Of a stretch of DNA of 64,000 nucleotides, positions 8,123 through 16,653 are shown one piece after another. The stretch's first letter is position 1. Each line of letters opens with the position of its first letter. A program made the translations under genes and the position numbers. This DNA is from Chitinophaga flava (lineage in GTDB: Bacteria; Bacteroidota; Bacteroidia; Chitinophagales; Chitinophagaceae): assembly GCF_003308995.1 (NCBI RefSeq), contig NZ_QFFJ01000002.1:806001-870000 (forward strand). The letters run 5' to 3'. The notes below the pieces were generated by a model that was not told the DNA's origin, searched no databases, and saw nothing but the letters and a program-made list of their open reading frames with translations.

Positions 8123-8743
8123 TTAGTGGATATGGATTCTAAGCCCAATGTTTGCCTGAATGGAACTGTAGTTGGTGATATCGTTGAACTTATACGGTGA
8201 GTAGTTGTAACGCACATTAGCGTTAAACATCACCGGAGAGTAGGCGCCAAAAGGCACGTTGATGCCTATTTCGGGGCTTACGATAAACTGCCAGCTGTTA
8301 TTTTTCTCCACAAATTCACCCCAGTATTTTTCGTAGTTCATATTAGCGGCACCGATGCCGAGCAGGCCGTAAGGTATTACGGGGCTGGTGGCTTTGGTGA
8401 AAGCATAACCGACAGTGGCCTGGAGGGGAATCACCTGCAGGGTGCGGGACTGTACGGCAGAAATATCGCCTTGTTTGTCGGAGTATATGGCACGTGGCAG
8501 CCTTTCGTAATAGTCCTGGAAGCCGCTGCGGAAGCCTACTGACAGGCGGTCGTTCAGCATATATTGCAGGCCGGCACTCCATCCGCGGAAGCTGGTTTTA
8601 TTGCTATAATCTTTCAGGGAGCCCAGTGGCTGGGCAATGGAATAGTTCAGGTCTAAAGAAAGCGGCGGACGGCTTTGTGCAGATACCACTTGAACAGCCA
8701 CACATCCTGCCAGCACCAGCAGCCAGTTTTTTATCTTTTTCAT
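8123..8743 (-). CDS. outer-membrane beta-barrel protein (OmpA/PorT-like barrel)
   Basis: 206 residues with a signal peptide (MKKIKNWLLVLAGCVAVQVVSAQ). The rest alternates short amphipathic strands: LSLDLNYSIAQPLGS, GWSAGLQYMLNDRLSVGFRSG, QVIPLQATVGYAF, IPYGLLGIGAANMNY and FNANVRYNYSPYKF. The end, IQANIGLRIHIH, has the strand pattern of a barrel closing segment. This fits a small 8-stranded barrel of the OMP_b-brl family; the function is unknown. It starts 31 bases after the DUF4136 lipoprotein gene, so the two probably form an operon. Confidence 0.8.
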   Translation of the reverse strand: MKKIKNWLLVLAGCVAVQVVSAQSRPPLSLDLNYSIAQPLGSLKDYSNKTSFRGWSAGLQYMLNDRLSVGFRSGFQDYYERLPRAIYSDKQGDISAVQSRTLQVIPLQATVGYAFTKATSPVIPYGLLGIGAANMNYEKYWGEFVEKNNSWQFIVSPEIGINVPFGAYSPVMFNANVRYNYSPYKFNDITNYSSIQANIGLRIHIH

Positions 8744-8774
8744 CTTCTAATCAGTTTAAAGTTTTAGAATCAGC

Positions 8775-9416
8775 TTATTTGCTTTTGCTCAGATAGGCAG
8801 ACTGGGCAAATGAAGCCTGAACCATTGCATCCACATTGTTGGTATTCCATACGCCGGAACCGCGCCAGAGCGAGTTCCAGATGACATTGAACTTGTCGTT
8901 CTGCGCATTTTTCAGATCGAAGAGATCGATAGCAGTTTGTTTTTCGTTTACCTGGAACACGTTATAGTAGGAAGGCCAGTACCAGCCACCACCGGGATAT
9001 CCCCAGTAGCCGGCATCCCAGTAGCCGGGACCGCCCCACCATCCAGGGTTCCAGCTGATAGACGTATAAGAGTTGTCTATCCTGGTGAGGTTGATGCCAA
9101 GGTCTGGTTTGGCAGATTTATCTACCAGCGTGTAGCCACGTTGTTTCATGGCAGCGGTAACAGAAGCGATCAGTTGTTTGTCGTAGGTAGTCAGCGCTTT
9201 TTTAGCAGAGTCGCTGTTTCTGCTCAGCACCACCACTGAATCTACTATGCTGAAAGTGGAATAGGAGGTGAAGTCAGCTTTGGCGTCGTGGTTGGTGATA
9301 TAAATCCGTGACTCCTCATCTGTCATATCTTTCAAGGGGTCTTTACGACAGCTGCTGAATGAAAGTATTGCCATCACAACGGCAACAGTACTTAGTAAAT
9401 ACATTGTTCTTTTCAT
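8775..9416 (-). CDS. DUF4136 domain lipoprotein
   Basis: 213 residues. A type II signal peptide ends in a lipobox (ILSFSSCRK, Cys about residue 23). The DUF4136 body follows: DFTSYSTFSIVDSVVV, then AAMKQRGYTLVDKSAKPDLGINL and a Trp/Gly/Tyr-rich insert around NPGWWGGPGYWDAGYWGY. The end shows IDLFDLKNAQNDKFNVIW and NNVDAMVQASF. In other members the aromatic Gly-rich insert separates the two halves of the domain in the same way. Its role is unknown but envelope-located. It is the first gene of a two-gene minus-strand operon with the barrel protein. Confidence 0.88.
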   Translation of the reverse strand: MKRTMYLLSTVAVVMAILSFSSCRKDPLKDMTDEESRIYITNHDAKADFTSYSTFSIVDSVVVLSRNSDSAKKALTTYDKQLIASVTAAMKQRGYTLVDKSAKPDLGINLTRIDNSYTSISWNPGWWGGPGYWDAGYWGYPGGGWYWPSYYNVFQVNEKQTAIDLFDLKNAQNDKFNVIWNSLWRGSGVWNTNNVDAMVQASFAQSAYLSKSK

Positions 9417-9650
9417 ATCCTCGCGTATTAATTTTTAAGGAATGGTCTCTTCCGTGTACAGGTTAACAGCGGAGTGCGTGTCAAATGTTAACAAATTTAA
9501 CGCCGGTTGGCACGCGGCTGCAGGAAGTTTCCGTATCTCTTCTTGTTCAACGCTTTGGATGGGAAGATGTTACAAAAAGTTTAGTGAGGAATTGTTAAGG
9601 TAATCTTAAAATGGAATTGGGTTAACAAAATGAGCTTTTAACAAAGATGA

Positions 9651-10280
9651 CTAATTTAATATGTTTTTTGTGATTAATGCATCTTTCAATTGCTCCGGGT
9701 GGATGAAGTGGATACTGTCAATACCTTGTTGCTCGGCTGCTTTCACGTTACGCAGGTTATCATCGATAAACAATGCTTTTTCGGGAGATACCTGGTATCT
9801 GTCGAGCAGCAGCTGGTAGAAAGTGGGAGAGGGTTTGCGCTGTTTTTCACGGCCTGATACCACAATACCATCAAACCATTGCAGGAAAGGGAATTCGACC
9901 AGTGCGAGCGGGAAAGTTTCGTTAGACCAGTTGGTGAGTGCATAGAGTTTGTATTTGCCACTCTCTTTCAGTTGGCGCAGCAGCGTTACAGAATCGGCGA
10001 TTTCGCCAGCCAGCATTTCTTTCCAGCGGCCGTAAAATGCGCGTATATGCGCTTCATGTTGCGGATAAGTGGCTACCAGCATTTCGGTGCCTTCCTGCAG
10101 GCTTCTGCCCGCATCCTGTTCTTCGTTCCAGTCGGGTGTACAAATGTTTTGCAGGAAATCATCCATTTCTTCTTCAGTGGCAAATATCTTACGGTAAAGA
10201 TAACGAGGATTCCAGTCTATCAATACAGACCCCAGATCAAAAATGATCGTGTTGTATTCGTTGTTTATACGGCTTTTCAT
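9651..10280 (-). CDS. HAD-superfamily hydrolase (YihX-like phosphatase)
   Basis: 209 residues. Motif I is IIFDLGSVLIDWNP, with the nucleophile Asp and Gly at the usual +2 acid position, as in the YihX/epoxide-hydrolase-like HAD branch. Motif II is LYALTNWS, the motif III Lys is in REKQRKPSPTFY, and motif IV is ALFIDDNLRNVKAAEQQG. A helical cap lies between motifs I and II. The substrate is unknown; YihX dephosphorylates sugar phosphates such as glucose-1-phosphate. The ATG at 10280 is followed immediately by domain sequence. It is read in the same direction as the DUF2130 gene upstream, with a 39-base gap. Confidence 0.9.
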   Translation of the reverse strand: MKSRINNEYNTIIFDLGSVLIDWNPRYLYRKIFATEEEMDDFLQNICTPDWNEEQDAGRSLQEGTEMLVATYPQHEAHIRAFYGRWKEMLAGEIADSVTLLRQLKESGKYKLYALTNWSNETFPLALVEFPFLQWFDGIVVSGREKQRKPSPTFYQLLLDRYQVSPEKALFIDDNLRNVKAAEQQGIDSIHFIHPEQLKDALITKNILN

Positions 10281-10319
10281 AGGTTAGTGAGACGATTTGA
10301 AAACAATTTGGTTTAAAGG

Positions 10320-11612
10320 TTATTCCAGTATTTCATCAGCGGCGTCTTCCAGTAGTTTGAGATCTACGGAGTCGCTGCCGGCGATACCTTCGATAGAGCC
10401 TTTTATATGGGCAGCGTTGAGTAATACTTTTTCAAGTTGTTTTTCGCGGGCTTTCCAGAGTTTTTCCATGGCATCGCGTTCGCGCTGTATCGATAATTTC
10501 ATCGACATAAAACCTTCTCTGATGGCTTTCCATTGTTCAGCAAATTCAATGCTGGTAAGGTAACCGTAGAGCATGTGCATTTTGTCGCCTTTATTTTCCT
10601 GGGTGCGTACACTGGCAGCGATCTTAATAATACTATCCCGCAGGATATAAGCCAGTGCTTTTACTTCGGAGAAGGTACAGATCCATACACCGTCTTTTTC
10701 TCCGAAACGTTCCATGTCTTTAGGCATTGTCTGTGTAACGAGAATGGCCACATCCACACCCTGGCTACGCATATCGGCTTTCAGTTTTTCCACCCAGTCG
10801 CGTGCAAATTCCTTGGTTCTTTTACTTTCGTAGATGATGCGGCCACATTCCTGACCCACGGAGTTGCGTACCAGCTGAACACAATCGGCTCCTCTTACGC
10901 CTTTGCCTACAGGTGTTACTTCGTCGAAAGGGAAAGTGCTGCGGAGCATTTCTTCCAGAACCAGCTCCTGTACTTCGCCTTGCAGCTGAGAAGAGCCTTG
11001 TTCGGCGCGGCGTTTCATCTCTTCGGCCAGTTTACGCTGGTCTTCCAGTTGTTTTTCCAGCTCGCGCATACGCAGCTGGTATTCGGTATCTTTAAGGCTG
11101 TTGCGTTCTGCTTCTTCCCGGCGGATTTTTTCTGCCAGTTCACTGCGTGATTCGAGCAGTTTTTTCTGAAGCTGGAGTTCCATTTCCTGTTCCTTGCTTT
11201 TCATTTCCTGTTCTTTCCGGAGAAATTCCAGTTCCTGTCTGCGGGCTTCTTTCAGCCTGGCTTCCTGTTCCTGGTTGGCTTCACGGAGCAGGGCCATCTG
11301 ATTGTCAAAATCAGCGGAGATGGATTTGCGCAGGTCTTCCGCCAGGGTGTCCTGCAGATGTTTTTTCTCTGCCTGCACCCTTTTGCTGATCTCATCTTCC
11401 TGCTGAAGTCTGAGCGTTTCTATCTGCTGGCGTTCCTGCGCCATTTTTGTTTTTTCGGAAAGCAGGGAGTTTTTTTCGGCCTGCAGGGAATCCAGGCGCC
11501 TGCGCCATTCAGCTTCCATTTTCCCCCTCATCTCCTTTTCAATGTCTGCTGCAAAAGCATCCTCCATGACAAACTGGTGTTTGCAATTGGGACAGGTAAT
11601 AGATGTTCCCAT
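10320..11612 (-). CDS. DUF2130 coiled-coil protein with nuclease-like C-domain
   Basis: 430 residues. It begins with a CPNCKHQF zinc-ribbon-like turn (a single CxxC). About 190 residues of highly charged coiled coil follow (repeated EKxxLxxE and RREEAERN patterns, roughly 20-215). The DUF2130 domain then spans about 220-400. Within it, FPFDEVTPVGKGVRGADCVQ followed by IIYESKRTKEF gives a D...ExK arrangement like PD-(D/E)XK nucleases; this link is inference. Members have been connected to no firm function. It may be cotranscribed with the HAD gene downstream. Confidence 0.88.
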   Translation of the reverse strand: MGTSITCPNCKHQFVMEDAFAADIEKEMRGKMEAEWRRRLDSLQAEKNSLLSEKTKMAQERQQIETLRLQQEDEISKRVQAEKKHLQDTLAEDLRKSISADFDNQMALLREANQEQEARLKEARRQELEFLRKEQEMKSKEQEMELQLQKKLLESRSELAEKIRREEAERNSLKDTEYQLRMRELEKQLEDQRKLAEEMKRRAEQGSSQLQGEVQELVLEEMLRSTFPFDEVTPVGKGVRGADCVQLVRNSVGQECGRIIYESKRTKEFARDWVEKLKADMRSQGVDVAILVTQTMPKDMERFGEKDGVWICTFSEVKALAYILRDSIIKIAASVRTQENKGDKMHMLYGYLTSIEFAEQWKAIREGFMSMKLSIQRERDAMEKLWKAREKQLEKVLLNAAHIKGSIEGIAGSDSVDLKLLEDAADEILE

Positions 11613-11847
11613 AATCTCAATACAAAAATTATGTAAAGATAGGGTTTAGAAAGTTTGCCCGGCGGGAATAAAAAAATGGAAGGAATACTACTTCCTTCCA
11701 GTATGTACGGTAAACAAACAATGGTAAAAGGGATAGTCTCTTTTTTTCTTGTCTGGGGTATAGCTAAATTCAGATTTTACTATTAGCCGGCTGTTAAGAA
11801 AAGATGAAGGAATTGTTAAGAAGCGGAGGATGGTTTTGCTAAAATAT

Positions 11848-11878
11848 TTTGAATGATCGTTCAAGAATTATAACTTTG
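11848..11878 (+). promoter_or_regulatory. promoter of tetR gene with overlapping operator
   Basis: TTTG (11848-11851) and TAACTTTG (11871-11878) are spaced by 19 bases, the consensus arrangement. The near-palindrome TTGAATGATCGTTCAA (11849-11864) fills the spacer, so a bound repressor would block the promoter. The same 16-mer recurs at 12509-12524. Confidence 0.8.
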
Positions 11879-11885
11879 TGTTGAT

Positions 11886-12467
11886 ATGGCAAGAAATAAG
11901 GAATTCATACCCGCAGAAAGGCTGGAAAAGGCGATGGAAGTATTCTGGCAGAAAGGCTATTATGCAACATCCATGAAGGACCTTGTTAAAGCGATGTCGC
12001 TGAACCCAGGCAGTATTTACGGGGCTTATGGCGATAAACTCCAGCTGTTTCTGGCCGGGCTGAAAATGTACTGTGACATGAGTGAAAACGGCTACAGGGC
12101 GGCCGGAATATCCGCCACTTCTCCGCTGGCGGCTATTAAAGCAGTTATTCACAAAGCGGTGCAGCGTTCTTTTATCGAAGACAGAGCCTGCATGGTGGTA
12201 CGGTCCAGTTTTGAGCTGGCGCAAACGGAGCCCGAAGTTCTTAAACTGCTGAAAGCACATAACCTGGTATTGGTGTCTATATTATCGGATTGGATAACAG
12301 AGGCCCAGGCCGAAGGTGCCATCTCCGGTACAAAGGATCCCCGGACCATGGCGGCGTTTATTACCGCAAACTTCGCCGGCATCTGGCAGCTGCAGCTGAT
12401 CCACCACGACCGTAAGTTATTGGATGCCATGGAAAAGACGCTGACTGATACGCTGTTTTCTACATAA
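11886..12467 (+). CDS. TetR/AcrR family transcriptional regulator
   Basis: 193 residues. The N-terminal helix-turn-helix (about 10-55) is typical: AMEVFWQKGYYATSMKDLVKAM then NPGSIYGAYGDKLQLF. The ligand-binding C-domain resembles the TetR_C type found in AcrR/NemR-like repressors (CMVVRSSFELAQTEPEVLKLL, WITEAQAEGAI, AAFITANFAGIWQL). An identical 16-base operator lies in its own promoter and in front of the cyclase gene 75 bases downstream, so it likely represses itself and that gene. The ligand is unknown. Confidence 0.92.
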   Translation: MARNKEFIPAERLEKAMEVFWQKGYYATSMKDLVKAMSLNPGSIYGAYGDKLQLFLAGLKMYCDMSENGYRAAGISATSPLAAIKAVIHKAVQRSFIEDRACMVVRSSFELAQTEPEVLKLLKAHNLVLVSILSDWITEAQAEGAISGTKDPRTMAAFITANFAGIWQLQLIHHDRKLLDAMEKTLTDTLFST

Positions 12468-12473
12468 AATTTA

Positions 12474-12497
12474 ATGCCCTTTAGTGGGCATTTTTTT
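12474..12497 (+). terminator. terminator between tetR and cyclase gene
   Basis: ATGCCC (12474-12479) pairs with GGGCAT (12486-12491), followed by a T-run of seven. Confidence 0.8.
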
Positions 12498-12508
12498 ATG
12501 TCTAGTTA

Positions 12509-12524
12509 TTGAATGATCGTTCAA
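12509..12524 (+). promoter_or_regulatory. second copy of the TetR operator, before the cyclase gene
   Basis: TTGAATGATCGTTCAA is identical over 16 bases to the copy at 11849-11864. The arms are complementary except at one pair. It lies 18 bases before the cyclase ATG. Confidence 0.8.
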
Positions 12525-12541
12525 AAATAAAATCAAATACA

Positions 12542-13555
12542 ATGGCAAAAGAAACAATTGAAGTATTAATCAAAAAGGCTGTTACCGGCATCACATTCGT
12601 ATTATTCAGCAGCGTTACTGCGCTGGGGCAGGAAGTGGGCAAGAGTCCCTGGGGCCCGGCAGATGAAATCGGATCGCTGAATATGATGAGCGACAGTTTA
12701 AATGTCCGGCTGTTTTCAAACATCAGTTCAGGGAAAATATACGACCTGGGTGTGGAGTACTTTGTTGGCATGCCCGGTTTCACTGAGCTGGGAGACCCTG
12801 CGTATCAATACTGGCTCACACATACGCCACGCGGTACGGTAGTGGGCAATACCACGCATCAGGGTGAGGCGGTCAATAAAAAAGTCAGTTATACCGGTGA
12901 TGCCATATCGATGTACACTCATACTGGTACCCATATCGATGCGTTGAATCATTTTGGTTTGAACGGCAAAATATGGAATGGCGTTGCTGCCGATGAACAT
13001 CTGAGTGATCGTGGCTGGGATAAGTCGGGCTCGGAAAAAATACCACCGATCACTGGTAGGGGCGTATTAATTGATCTGGCAGGTTATAAAGGAGAAGATG
13101 TGCTGCCGGGCAATTACGTGTTTAGTTTGAAAGAGTTGAAGGAGCTGATCAGGAGTCAGCAGCTTCAGATCAACCGCGGTGATATTGTATTTTTCAGAAC
13201 AGGGCTGATGAAATATTTCTACCACGACAAGGCGAAATTTATGAGTAACAGTCCGGGTCTCAGCGTGGAAGCGCTGCAGTGGCTGGTAGAGGAAAAAGGA
13301 GTGATGTTACTGGGTGCTGATAATCTGGGGCTCGAAGCTTTGCCTTCAGGGGATAGTAGCAACTGGCTTCCAGGGCACACTTATCTGCTGGCACAGAAAG
13401 GGATTGCTTTTATTGAGTTGCTTTATCTGGAGGAGCTGGCAGCCGCCCATGTAAATGAGTTTCTGTTTATCGGTCTTCCTTTGAAAATAAGAGGCGCCAG
13501 TGCTGCGCCTATGCGGCCGATTGCCATTCCGCTGAAAACGTATAGGCGGGGTTGA
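12542..13555 (+). CDS. cyclase family metal-dependent hydrolase (kynurenine formamidase-like), exported
   Basis: 337 residues. The metal-binding motif THTGTHIDALNHFG (HxGTHxDxxxH) marks the cyclase/kynurenine formamidase family (PF04199), whose characterised members hydrolyse amides such as N-formylkynurenine or isatin with Mn or Zn. SPWGPADEIGSLN near the start and GDIVFFRTG and LLGADNLGLEALPSG later are further family blocks. The first 30 residues (KKAVTGITFVLFSSVTALGQ) look like a signal peptide. The ATG at 12542 is preferred; a TTG at 12509 would place the start inside the operator. It is controlled by the neighbouring TetR on operator evidence. The substrate is unknown. Confidence 0.9.
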   Translation: MAKETIEVLIKKAVTGITFVLFSSVTALGQEVGKSPWGPADEIGSLNMMSDSLNVRLFSNISSGKIYDLGVEYFVGMPGFTELGDPAYQYWLTHTPRGTVVGNTTHQGEAVNKKVSYTGDAISMYTHTGTHIDALNHFGLNGKIWNGVAADEHLSDRGWDKSGSEKIPPITGRGVLIDLAGYKGEDVLPGNYVFSLKELKELIRSQQLQINRGDIVFFRTGLMKYFYHDKAKFMSNSPGLSVEALQWLVEEKGVMLLGADNLGLEALPSGDSSNWLPGHTYLLAQKGIAFIELLYLEELAAAHVNEFLFIGLPLKIRGASAAPMRPIAIPLKTYRRG

Positions 13556-13572
13556 TACATGAAGTGTATACG

Positions 13573-13610
13573 CAAAAAAAAAGTGGAAAAGTCTTATGAC
13601 TTTTCCACTT
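13573..13610 (-). terminator. terminator of tRNA-Leu
   Basis: A perfect 13-bp stem AAGTGGAAAAGTC / GACTTTTCCACTT (13581-13593 and 13598-13610). The A-run at 13574-13582 gives a U-tract on the minus strand. The stem touches the last base of the tRNA CCA end. Confidence 0.85.
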
Positions 13611-13696
13611 GGTGCGAAGGAAGAGATTCGAACTCTCAAGCCCTTTCAGGCACTACCACCTCAAAGTAGCGCGTCTACCAATTTCGCCACCTTCGC
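13610..13696 (-). tRNA. tRNA-Leu (anticodon GAG)
   Basis: Reading the minus strand from 13696, the 7-bp acceptor GCGAAGG pairs with CCTTCGC, and the discriminator A is followed by an encoded CCA. The D-arm holds AATTGGTAGAC. The anticodon stem CTACT/GGTAG closes a loop TTGAGGT, giving anticodon GAG. A long variable arm (class II tRNA) and a T-loop GTTCGAATC follow. It totals 87 bases with CCA and has its own terminator. Confidence 0.95.
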
Positions 13697-13803
13697 ATCG
13701 TTTCTGGTAGAATGGGCTGCAAAAATAAGGGCTTTTTAGAAATAAGCAAATTTATTTATGCTTTTTCTCAAAAATGTATTTTCTATAGTGTGGTAAAAAT
13801 CGG

Positions 13804-14952
13804 CTACTTCCTAAGCAGGATGCGGAAAGTAGTGCCTTTATTTATTTCTGAAGATTTTACAAAAAGTCTTCCTTTATGGTATTCTTCGATGATTCTTTTG
13901 GCTAGAGAGAGGCCTAAACCCCAACCTCTTTTTTTGGTACTGAAGCCTGGCTTGAACACTTTTTCGAAGTTCATTTTAGGAATGCCCTTACCGGTGTCTG
14001 AGATATCTATGGTTACGAAAGTGGAATGATTTTCTATGTAGATATCTATTTTGCCGCTGCCTTCCATGGCGTCCAGCGCGTTTTTTAGGAGGTTCTCTAC
14101 TACCCAGTCGAAGAGCGGGGGAGAGATCATCACTGGTAATTCCTTTTCGGTGGTATGTGTAGCGAAGAATACTTTCTGTGGTGCTCTTTTGCGGATATAG
14201 GCCACCATGTTTTCCAGTTGTTCGAGTACATCTCTTTCTTCCAGTTTAGGGACGCTGCCTATTTTGGAGAAGCGGTCGGTGATCAGTTTGAGGCGGTCTA
14301 CGTCTTTGGCCAGTTCGGTGACCATCATCTGGTTGGCTTCATTTTCCCGGAGTATTTCCAGCCATGCTTCCATAGAGGACAGCGGGGTGCCCAGCTGGTG
14401 GGCTGTTTCCTTGGCAAGGCCTACCCACACCTGGTTTTGGGTGGCTCTGTTGGTGCTGGAGAGCGCAAATAATACGAGGGCGATGAAGAGCGTTACTACC
14501 AATAGCTGAACGTAGGGGTAGTACCGCACTTGTTTGAGAATAAGGGAGTCGCCGTAGTAGATGTAGTTGTACAGTTTATGGCGGGCATCCACTTCCATGA
14601 TAAAGGGAGGATGTTGTTTTTTGAAGGCGATTAATTGTTCTTTCAGGTATTGAGGATTTTGTGCGATGCGGATGGAGTCGAGGTTACGGCTGTCGAGGAT
14701 GGTGCCTTGTTCGTCGGTGAGGATCAGCGGGATGGTGGTGTTGGTGGTCACGATTTCCACGGCGAGGTTGAGATTGGCGTCCGGATCGGATTTGAGGAGT
14801 TCCCGGTTGGCTTCTACCCAGGTGGCTACTTTTTTTCGTTCTTCATCCTGAATTTTTCTCGACAGGCTGCTGACAAACCATATTGTGGTCACGATGATGA
14901 GCACTGCTATGGAGGCCAGTACGAACTTCCACCCGATATATTGTCTAAACAT
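13804..14952 (-). CDS. sensor histidine kinase (orphan)
   Basis: 382 residues. A membrane helix at about 9-29 is followed by a periplasmic region of about 120 residues and a second helix at about 150-166. Next is a HisKA-like dimerisation segment with GLAKETAHQLGTPLSS (phospho-acceptor His about 185). The HATPase_c domain has NLLKNALDAM (N box), DISDTGKGIP (G1) and GWGLGLSLAKRII (G2). It senses an unknown envelope signal. No response regulator gene is adjacent, so its partner is encoded elsewhere. It is divergent from the glycosyltransferase gene. Confidence 0.92.
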   Translation of the reverse strand: MFRQYIGWKFVLASIAVLIIVTTIWFVSSLSRKIQDEERKKVATWVEANRELLKSDPDANLNLAVEIVTTNTTIPLILTDEQGTILDSRNLDSIRIAQNPQYLKEQLIAFKKQHPPFIMEVDARHKLYNYIYYGDSLILKQVRYYPYVQLLVVTLFIALVLFALSSTNRATQNQVWVGLAKETAHQLGTPLSSMEAWLEILRENEANQMMVTELAKDVDRLKLITDRFSKIGSVPKLEERDVLEQLENMVAYIRKRAPQKVFFATHTTEKELPVMISPPLFDWVVENLLKNALDAMEGSGKIDIYIENHSTFVTIDISDTGKGIPKMNFEKVFKPGFSTKKRGWGLGLSLAKRIIEEYHKGRLFVKSSEINKGTTFRILLRK

Positions 14953-15070
14953 AAATCTAATTTAAGCCTTATTCCGCTTTGATGATTCTGTATGATTAGC
15001 AAATATTAAAATCCTTTGTTGCATATTTGCATCTCTTAAATTAATTGTTCACGCATAAACGTAATATCCG

Positions 15071-16090
15071 TTGCCCATATTGCCGTCAGTTGCAGTTGTT
15101 ATTTTAAATTGGAACGGGAAGGCTTTCCTGGAGAAGTTCCTGCCCTCGGTGTGCCACTCTACGTATGGTAATCTGCAGCTGGTGCTGGCCGACAATGCTT
15201 CTACAGACGACAGTGTGGCGTTTGTACAGGAGCATTATCCTACGGTCAGTATTATCCGAAACCCTGCGAATGATGGTTTTGCTGGTGGTTATAATGAAGC
15301 CCTGGCCCATGTGAAGGCCGATATATATGTGTTGCTGAATCAGGATGTGGAAGTAGAGCCGGGATGGATAGAGCCGGTGGTGGCCCTGATGGAATCAGAT
15401 CCGCGTATTGCTGCCTGTCAGCCTAAGATGCGGGCCTATCATCAGCCCGATGAGTTTGAGTACGCCGGTGCTGCTGGTGGCTGGATGGACGTGCTGGGCT
15501 ATACTTTTTGCCGGGGACGTATTCTGTATACTACCGAAAAAGATAAAGGCCAGTACGACGATGTACAGGATATTTTCTGGGCTACCGGAGCGGCGTTGTT
15601 TATCCGTTCGGCCTGTTTTCATGAGGTAGGCGGATTTGACCGCGACTTCTTTGCTCATATGGAAGAGGTGGACCTGTGCTGGCGTCTGCAGCGGGCCGGT
15701 TACCGGATCTGCTACTGCCCCGGTTCCAAAGTATTCCACGTAGGTGGTGGCAGTCTGCCGCAAGGTAATCCCCGTAAACTATATCTCAACTTCCGCAACA
15801 ATCTGATGATGCTGTGGAAGAACCTGCATAGTGAAGACCGCTGGATCGTGCTTTTTCAGCGTTTTTTCCTGGATATCCTGGCGGCTGTAAAAAGCCTGGT
15901 GTCCGGCAAACCCAGGGATATGACCGCCATCTACCGTGCCTACCGCGACTATTACCGGTGGCGGAAAAAATATGTTAAACAGGATAACCTGCCGGAAATG
16001 AAACTCATGCGGATGAAAGGAGTGTTCCATGGTATCATGATCTGGCGGTATTATTTCCTGAGACACAAAAAATTCTCCGAGCTGATATGA
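15071..16090 (+). CDS. family 2 glycosyltransferase (rhamnosyltransferase-like)
   Basis: 339 residues. The GT-A fold starts at once with VAVVILNWNGKAFLEKFLPS. LADNASTDDS and DVEVEPGWIEPV carry the nucleotide-sugar and metal-binding acids. GGFDRDFFAHMEEVDLCWRL is the acceptor-side motif of the WbbL/rhamnosyltransferase branch. The C-terminal 80 residues are basic and aromatic and may contact the membrane. It probably adds a sugar to a lipid-linked glycan; donor and acceptor are unknown. No ATG precedes the conserved start, so TTG at 15071 (or 15080) is taken as initiator. No other glycan genes are nearby. Confidence 0.9.
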   Translation: MPILPSVAVVILNWNGKAFLEKFLPSVCHSTYGNLQLVLADNASTDDSVAFVQEHYPTVSIIRNPANDGFAGGYNEALAHVKADIYVLLNQDVEVEPGWIEPVVALMESDPRIAACQPKMRAYHQPDEFEYAGAAGGWMDVLGYTFCRGRILYTTEKDKGQYDDVQDIFWATGAALFIRSACFHEVGGFDRDFFAHMEEVDLCWRLQRAGYRICYCPGSKVFHVGGGSLPQGNPRKLYLNFRNNLMMLWKNLHSEDRWIVLFQRFFLDILAAVKSLVSGKPRDMTAIYRAYRDYYRWRKKYVKQDNLPEMKLMRMKGVFHGIMIWRYYFLRHKKFSELI

Positions 16091-16166
16091 TGTTGACAAA
16101 ATATCTGTTTTGGCGAATAGATAAATCCAAAATATTTATTAGGTTTGCACCGGAAATAATCTGAAT

Positions 16167-16367
16167 ATGGAACATAACACTATAGAAAACAAGAATGACA
16201 TCACCCGTAACAGGGTTTCCCGCTCCCGCTTCCTCTATTACGTGGGCCTGTTTTGTATCGTGGCATTCACACTGGGAGGTTGCTACAATCTTTACAAGCA
16301 CAAATATCAGGGTAAACCTGAAGTGACCGTGCAGGAAAGTTCCTTGTACAATCCAAAATATAAATAA
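16167..16367 (+). CDS. small single-pass membrane protein, hypothetical
   Basis: 66 residues: a polar Asn/Arg-rich N-terminus, one hydrophobic segment (FLYYVGLFCIVAFTLGGCY, about 23-41) and a basic-polar tail ending LYNPKYK. A TAGGTTTG promoter-like box lies at 16140-16147 just upstream, and a strong terminator follows, which supports a real gene. No family is recognised. The Cys at the end of the helix is not in a convincing lipobox because 20 polar residues precede the helix. Confidence 0.65.
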   Translation: MEHNTIENKNDITRNRVSRSRFLYYVGLFCIVAFTLGGCYNLYKHKYQGKPEVTVQESSLYNPKYK

Positions 16368-16394
16368 GCATACTGCTTTTACATAATTATCCGG

Positions 16395-16419
16395 GGCTGA
16401 CCATTGGTCAGCCTTTTTT
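16395..16419 (+). terminator. terminator of the small membrane protein gene
   Basis: GGCTGACC / GGTCAGCC (16395-16402 and 16406-16413) with a 3-base loop and six T residues. Confidence 0.9.
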
Positions 16420-16653
16420 GTTGGTATCTCCCTATGATTGGGTGCCGGAAGCAAGGCACCTTTGGATTCATGAGAGCGGCAGAATAATCTGTATACTCCC
16501 GACAGCCGGGCTTTTAAAGACATGCCGGACTGTCTTCGTTACTCCCTTCCTTCGTTTCTTTTCCTCATTGCGCAAATAATATTCCCGATAAGAGCAGTTC
16601 CGGAGCTGATAACCTGTGATTTTTGTAACGCCGGATATTCCCGGCCAGCCTTT

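Noticed and set aside
12509..12541. TTG start for the cyclase gene
   Set aside because: The codons would lie within the duplicated operator; the ATG at 12542 gives a proper signal peptide.
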